From assembly GCA_964625865.1 (NCBI GenBank), contig CAZVEV010000258.1:1-9135 (forward strand): a DNA stretch of 9,135 nt, in the 5' to 3' direction. The DNA is from CAZVEV01 sp964625865 (GTDB lineage Bacteria; Planctomycetota; Phycisphaerae; SM23-33). Positions 5,447-9,135 of the stretch are shown piece by piece. Under the pieces are notes generated by a model, which worked only from the letters and a program-made list of their open reading frames with translations, was not told the origin of the DNA and did no database searches. Made by a program: the position numbers and the translations under genes. Positions within the stretch are counted from its first letter, which is position 1. Every line of letters starts with the position of its first letter.

Positions 5447-6835
5447 ATGAAACGACGCGATTTTCTGAAGGCAACGGTTGGCGGGATCGCTGCGATGGGT
5501 TTCTCGCCCGGACGAGTTCTGGCCCGCACTCACGGGCGCAAGCCCAATGTCGTGGTCCTCTTCATTGACGACCTGGGGTATGGCGACCTGGGCAGCTTCG
5601 GCTGTCGCGACATCCCCACGCCGCACATGGACTCGCTGGCGACGGCGGGCGTCAGGTGCACCAACTCCTACGTGACCAACCCGCCGTGCTCGCCCAGCCG
5701 CTGCTGCCTGATGACGGGCATGTACATTCAGCGGTTCGGCAAGTCGGGGATGGCGCGGGGGCTGTCGATTCCCAAGGACCATCCGACGATGGCTGAGTTC
5801 ATGCGGGATGCGGGGTACGTGACGGGCATGATCGGCAAGTGGGATATCGGCTCGCGGGAGCAGGGCCCGCTGGACCGCGGGTTCATGCAGGTCGCCCGGT
5901 CCGCGCCGAGCAAGAAACCGTACATCTGTCTGAAACGCGACGGGTCCGAAGTGTTCCGTACGGACCTGGACGGCGACTACATGGCCGAGTTCGTCGAGCG
6001 GAACAAGGACAAACCGTTCTTCCTGTACTTCTCGCCGAACGCCGTCCATTCGCCCAGCGGCGACACGCCGGCGGCCTACCAGAACCGCTCGAAGGCCAAG
6101 GGCAAGCGCAAGGCGCTGGCCGGCGCGATCATCGCGGTCGACGATGCGGTCGGGAAGCTGCTGGCTATGCTCAAGAAGCACAACATGGTCAAGAACACGC
6201 TGATCTTCCTGACCGGCGACAACGGGCCGAACCTGGGAGAGCAGGGCAGCGCCGAGCCCTATCGCGGGGGCAAGGGCGCCGGGACGCAGTTTGAAGGCTG
6301 GGTGCACACGCCGGCGATCGTCTCCTGGCCGGCGGGCCTGCCGGGGGGCAAGACCTACGACGGGCTCATGTGCACGATGGACTTCTACGCCACGGCGGCC
6401 GCCGTCACGGGAAAGCCCCTTCCCAAACGCTGCGAGGGCAAGAACCTCCTGCCGTACCTGAAGGGCGACAAGACCGGCGACGTGCACGAGGAGCTGTATT
6501 GGCACAATATCGATCCGCTGGACGCGCCGCGCCGGAACCTCCGGGCGATGCGCTGGAAGCAGTGGCGGCTGATCAAGTATCCCGACGGCTGGCGGCTGTT
6601 CGACCTGAAAGCCGACCCCAAGGAGACCCGCGACCTGGCCGGGGCCCATGCGGACGTTGTCGCGAGCATGCGGAAGCGCTACGACGCCTGGACTGCCCAA
6701 CTGCCTCCCCCGGACACTTCGTGCAGCAAGAAAGGCCAGGGCCAGGGCGGCCGCATGCCCCAGGGATGGGGCTGGGCCACCGACGCCAAGACCGAGCAGT
6801 GGAAGGGGCAGAAGGTCAATCGCAAGCGCAAGTGA
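5447..6835 (+). CDS. Tat-exported sulfatase (arylsulfatase-type, S1 family) with altered active-site motifs
   Basis: 462-aa predicted sulfatase. MKRRDFLKATVGGIAAMGF is a clear twin-arginine signal (RRDFLK), which fixes the start at 5447 and not the in-frame ATG at 5411; no strong ribosome binding site precedes it. The mature enzyme should act outside the cytoplasm. NVVVLFIDDLGYGDLGSFG (34-52) carries the metal-binding D41 and D42. CSPSRCCLMTG (81-91) is the sulfatase signature, with C81 the residue converted to formylglycine. D258 and N259 (TGDNG) complete the metal site, H201 (VHSP) is in place, and K276 lies in RGGKG. Two motifs deviate: GKWHLG reads GKWDIG (D133 for the usual His), and EGGxRxP reads EGWVHTP (283-289). 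The C-terminal tail (425-462) is Gly/Lys-rich and basic. The substrate is unknown, as is whether the cysteine is matured; no maturation enzyme is in the window. Confidence 0.93.
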   Translation: MKRRDFLKATVGGIAAMGFSPGRVLARTHGRKPNVVVLFIDDLGYGDLGSFGCRDIPTPHMDSLATAGVRCTNSYVTNPPCSPSRCCLMTGMYIQRFGKSGMARGLSIPKDHPTMAEFMRDAGYVTGMIGKWDIGSREQGPLDRGFMQVARSAPSKKPYICLKRDGSEVFRTDLDGDYMAEFVERNKDKPFFLYFSPNAVHSPSGDTPAAYQNRSKAKGKRKALAGAIIAVDDAVGKLLAMLKKHNMVKNTLIFLTGDNGPNLGEQGSAEPYRGGKGAGTQFEGWVHTPAIVSWPAGLPGGKTYDGLMCTMDFYATAAAVTGKPLPKRCEGKNLLPYLKGDKTGDVHEELYWHNIDPLDAPRRNLRAMRWKQWRLIKYPDGWRLFDLKADPKETRDLAGAHADVVASMRKRYDAWTAQLPPPDTSCSKKGQGQGGRMPQGWGWATDAKTEQWKGQKVNRKRK

Positions 6836-7031
6836 AGACCGTCGCGTCCCTCGGTGTGGCATGGTTCAGGAGAGGGTAGCCGTTGCGAGCGAAGTAGCCG
6901 GTAGCCTGTCCATGCCGTTGCGGAGGACTGCCGCGACTGCATCACGTTTTTCGTATCGCAGTTACCTTCACCCACGTCCTGGCCGCCGGCTACCACAAAT
7001 ACCGAAACAGTGAAAAAGGTCGCAATCGTTC

Positions 7032-7060
7032 TTGCAACGCACATGTTGCCCACCTAGACT
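7032..7060 (+). promoter_or_regulatory. candidate promoter of the formate-tetrahydrofolate ligase gene
   Basis: TTGCAA (7032-7037), a 17-base spacer and TAGACT (7055-7060) each match the consensus at four of six bases. GCAAC (7034-7038) and GTTGC (7045-7049) form a dyad over the -35 and spacer. A second weak candidate is TTCGCA (7098-7103) with TAGAGT (7121-7126). The evidence does not choose between them. Confidence 0.3.
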
Positions 7061-7139
7061 TCCTATAGCACTGATCGTTTGCCAGTGACGGATCACCTTC
7101 GCAACGTAGTCATGGTCGAGTAGAGTTTCTCATCGCTTC

Positions 7140-7208
7140 GGCCCGATATATGTCTACGGGCCAGGCCTGGATATGCCGGACCGCCCCGCCGCCCCGCAGG
7201 TGCGGCAT
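7140..7208 (+). other. structured 5' leader sequence before the ligase gene
   Basis: Three consecutive inverted repeats occur: GGCCCG/CGGGCC (7140-7145, 7157-7162), the perfect 10-base palindrome CCAGGCCTGG (7161-7170), and ATGCCG/CGGCAT (7173-7178, 7203-7208). They end 20 bases before the start codon. They do not match a riboswitch that I know. Confidence 0.4.
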
Positions 7209-7228
7209 GAAACCACAGGAGATCCAAC

Positions 7229-8971
7229 ATGTGTGCAGTGCCCTCGGACATCGACATCTCGCGCGCCTCACCGCCTAAGCCCATCACGGAGATCGCCGAA
7301 ATCGCGGGCATCCCACCGGAGTACCTCGAGCCGTACGGCGACGTGAAGGCCAAGGTCAAGCTGAGCATCCTGGATCACCTCGCGGACAGGCCCAGCGGCA
7401 AGTACATCGATGTGACGGCGATCACGCCGACCCCGCTGGGCGAGGGCAAGACCACCACGTCGGTCGGCCTGACCCAGGCGCTGGGCGTTATCGGCAAGAA
7501 CGTCCTGCTGTGCATCCGCCAGCCCTCGATGGGCCCGACGTTCGGCATCAAGGGCGGGGCCGCCGGCGGCGGGTACAGCCAGGTCATCCCCATGGAGGAG
7601 TTCAACCTCCACCTGACCGGCGACATCCACGCGGTGTCCATCGCGCACAATCTCCTCGCCGCCGCCGTCGACGCGCGGATCAAGCACGAGGCCCACGCCG
7701 ACGACGAGCGGTGGGCCAAGACCGGCATGCCGCGGCTGAACATCGATCCCGACACGGTCACGTGGCGCCGCGTGGTCGACGTCAACGACGCGGCCCTGCG
7801 GTTCATCGAGACGGGCCTGAGCGACAGTTGGCTGGACGGGCCGAACCGCAAGACCGGCTTCGACATCTCGGTCGCCAGCGAGATCATGGCCATCCTCGCC
7901 CTGGCCACGTCCGTCAAGGACATGCGCGAGCGCCTCGGGCGCATCATCATCGGCATGAACACCGACGGGAATCCCGTGACGGCAGAAGACCTCGGCTGCG
8001 CCGGGGCGCTGATGGTGCTGATGAAGGACGCGATCAAGCCGAACCTCATGCAGACCATCGAGGGCCAGCCCTCCTTCGTCCACGCCGGGCCGTTTGCGAA
8101 CATCGCCCACGGCAACAGCTCGATCGTCGCCGACCAGATCGCGCTGAAGCTGGCCGACTACGTCATCACCGAGTCCGGCTTCGGCGCGGACATCGGCATG
8201 GAGAAGTTCTTCAACGTCAAGTGTCGCATCTCCGGCCTCGTGCCCGACTGCGTCGTGCTGGTCGGCACCATCCGGGCCCTGAAGATGCACGGCGGCGGGC
8301 CGAAGGTGGTCCCGGGCAAGCCGCTGGCCGACGCGTACGTCACCGAGAACCTCGAACTGCTCGAAGCCGGCGTCTGCAATCTCCAGCGAAACATCGAGAT
8401 CGCCCGGAAGTTTGGCGTACCCGTCGTCGTCGCCGTCAACCGCTTCCCCGACGACACCGACGCGGAGGTCGAGCTGGTCCGCAAGGCCGCCGCCGACACC
8501 GGCGCGGTCGCCGTCATGTCCGACCACTGGGCCAAGGGCGGCGAGGGGTCAATCGAACTGGCCCACGCCGTCGTCGCCGCCTGCGAGGAGCCCTCGGAGT
8601 TCAAGCTCCTGTACCCCGACGATATCTCGATCAAGGAAAAGATCGAGACGATCTGCAAGGAGATCTACCTCGCCGACGGCGTGACGTACGAGCCGCTGGC
8701 CGAGAAGCAGATCGCCTCGTATGAGAAGGCGGGCCTCTCGAACCTGCCGATGTGCATGGCCAAGACGCACCTGTCGCTGAGTCACGACCCGACCCTCAAG
8801 GGCGTGCCCACCGGCTTTACCGTGCCCATCGTCGAGGTCCGCGCGTCAGCCGGCGCAGGGTTCCTCTACCCCCTTCTCGGCCAGATGAGAACCATGCCCG
8901 GCCTGCCCAGCCGCCCCGCCTTCGTCAACGTCGACCTCGACGAAGACGGCCAGGTCGTCGGCATGTTCTAG
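7229..8971 (+). CDS. fhs: formate--tetrahydrofolate ligase
   Basis: Formate-tetrahydrofolate ligase (EC 6.3.4.3), 580 aa, cytosolic. It joins formate to tetrahydrofolate using ATP, giving 10-formyltetrahydrofolate for purine synthesis, initiator-tRNA formylation or acetogenic/C1 pathways. The family is unmistakable: KPITEIAEIAGIPPEYLEPYG near the N-terminus, P-loop TPLGEGKTT (68-76), RQPSMGPTFGIKGGAAGGG (97-115), EGQPSFVHAGPFANIAHGN (278-296), and the C-terminal EVRASAGAGFLYPLLGQMRTMPGLPSRPAF, ending VDLDEDGQVVGMF as usual. Length is slightly above the common 555-560 aa, with the same ends, so the gene is complete. AGGAG (7217-7221) lies seven bases before the ATG. It is apparently monocistronic: a 393-base gap precedes it and a terminator-like hairpin follows. 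No other folate or Wood-Ljungdahl gene is in the window, so its pathway context cannot be judged. Confidence 0.98.
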   Translation: MCAVPSDIDISRASPPKPITEIAEIAGIPPEYLEPYGDVKAKVKLSILDHLADRPSGKYIDVTAITPTPLGEGKTTTSVGLTQALGVIGKNVLLCIRQPSMGPTFGIKGGAAGGGYSQVIPMEEFNLHLTGDIHAVSIAHNLLAAAVDARIKHEAHADDERWAKTGMPRLNIDPDTVTWRRVVDVNDAALRFIETGLSDSWLDGPNRKTGFDISVASEIMAILALATSVKDMRERLGRIIIGMNTDGNPVTAEDLGCAGALMVLMKDAIKPNLMQTIEGQPSFVHAGPFANIAHGNSSIVADQIALKLADYVITESGFGADIGMEKFFNVKCRISGLVPDCVVLVGTIRALKMHGGGPKVVPGKPLADAYVTENLELLEAGVCNLQRNIEIARKFGVPVVVAVNRFPDDTDAEVELVRKAAADTGAVAVMSDHWAKGGEGSIELAHAVVAACEEPSEFKLLYPDDISIKEKIETICKEIYLADGVTYEPLAEKQIASYEKAGLSNLPMCMAKTHLSLSHDPTLKGVPTGFTVPIVEVRASAGAGFLYPLLGQMRTMPGLPSRPAFVNVDLDEDGQVVGMF

Positions 8972-8989
8972 CGTTATGGGAACTGTCAG

Positions 8990-9029
8990 AAGGGGACCGG
9001 CTCCGTCCGCGGCGCCTGTCCCCTTTGCT
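8990..9029 (+). terminator. terminator-like hairpin after the ligase gene
   Basis: AAGGGGACCGGC (8990-9001) pairs with GCCTGTCCCCTT (9014-9025) with one mismatch around a 12-base loop, followed by TGC and TT. It starts 19 bases after the stop codon, as expected of an intrinsic terminator, though the T run is broken. From memory, similar GGGGACAGGC-type palindromes are scattered in planctomycete genomes, so it may be a dispersed repeat that doubles as a terminator. Confidence 0.6.
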
Positions 9030-9072
9030 TCCGAGCCCCGAAGGGGTCCTAAGCCTTTGGCCGGGGGTGGGG

Positions 9073-9124
9073 CCCCCCCCCCCCCCCCCCAGGGGGGAGA
9101 AAACAAACCCCCCCCCCCCCCCCC
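9073..9124. other. poly-C runs at the end of the window, probable contig-end artefact
   Basis: There are 18 consecutive C at 9073-9090 and 17 at 9108-9124, separated by AGGGGGGAGAAAACAAA. Nothing else in the window resembles this. Such homopolymers at an edge are typical of low-quality read ends assembled into a contig tip, so sequence from about 9060 onward should not be trusted. Confidence 0.75.
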
Positions 9125-9135
9125 GGCGCCGCGGC

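Larger units (their letters stand above)
6836..7228. other. 393-base intergenic region upstream of the formate-tetrahydrofolate ligase gene
   Basis: No credible gene is seen. GTAGCC occurs at 6876-6881, 6894-6899 and 6901-6906, and GTAGCCGG (6894-6901) has its exact inverse at 6986-6993, 84 bases away. The second half holds promoter-like sequence (7032-7060) and small palindromes (7069-7087, 7140-7162, 7161-7170, 7173-7208) before the ligase gene. I looked for the ZTP (pfl) and tetrahydrofolate riboswitch cores, which occur before such genes in other bacteria, and did not find them. Confidence 0.7.

Noticed and set aside
7140..7228. Possible ZTP (pfl) or tetrahydrofolate riboswitch before fhs
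   Set aside because: I could not find the conserved core segments of either class by eye; only generic hairpins are present.
7268..8527. 419-aa open frame on the minus strand, and a 404-aa plus-strand frame at 7510-8724
   Set aside because: Both lie inside the formate-tetrahydrofolate ligase gene in other frames; composition is low-complexity and no motif is present.

Overview
The window is high-GC bacterial chromosome that looks most like Planctomycetota, possibly class Phycisphaerae. The reasons are a Tat-exported sulfatase next to a Gfo/Idh/MocA-type oxidoreductase, a secreted protein resembling DUF6263, long shadow reading frames from high GC, and intergenic DNA full of small palindromes. 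This placement is an inference from gene content; there is no rRNA or other phylogenetic marker here. The right edge ends in long C runs that look like a degraded contig end.

Layout, left to right. (1) 73-1493, plus strand: a conserved protein of unknown function, then a YprB-type DEDD exonuclease domain protein with an N-terminal helix-hairpin-helix-like segment, 47 bases apart and possibly cotranscribed. (2) 1554-2536: a creatininase-family amidohydrolase gene flanked by two near-identical 73-80 bp palindromic elements in opposite orientation. (3) 2549-2711: a tRNA-Ser(UGA) gene with a sigma70-like promoter and a strongly self-complementary 5' leader. It is followed after 58 bases by (4) a secreted DUF6263-like protein (2770-3798). 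(5) 3799-4115: a 317-base gap packed with hairpins. (6) 4116-5291, minus strand: a Gfo/Idh/MocA-family NAD(P)-dependent oxidoreductase, divergent from (7) a Tat-signal sulfatase (5447-6835) with unusual substitutions in its active-site motifs. (8) 6836-7228: a 393-base gap with promoter-like and palindromic sequence, leading to (9) formate-tetrahydrofolate ligase (7229-8971), a terminator-like hairpin and the poly-C end.

The genes do not form one pathway. The oxidoreductase/sulfatase pair suggests use of sulfated or modified sugars, which is common in this phylum. Formate-tetrahydrofolate ligase belongs to one-carbon metabolism, the tRNA to translation, and the exonuclease probably to nucleic-acid metabolism. 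I see no CRISPR array, transposase, phage gene or recognisable defence system. The items most worth a second look are the inverted palindromic elements around the creatininase-family gene, the altered sulfatase motifs, and the structured tRNA leader.
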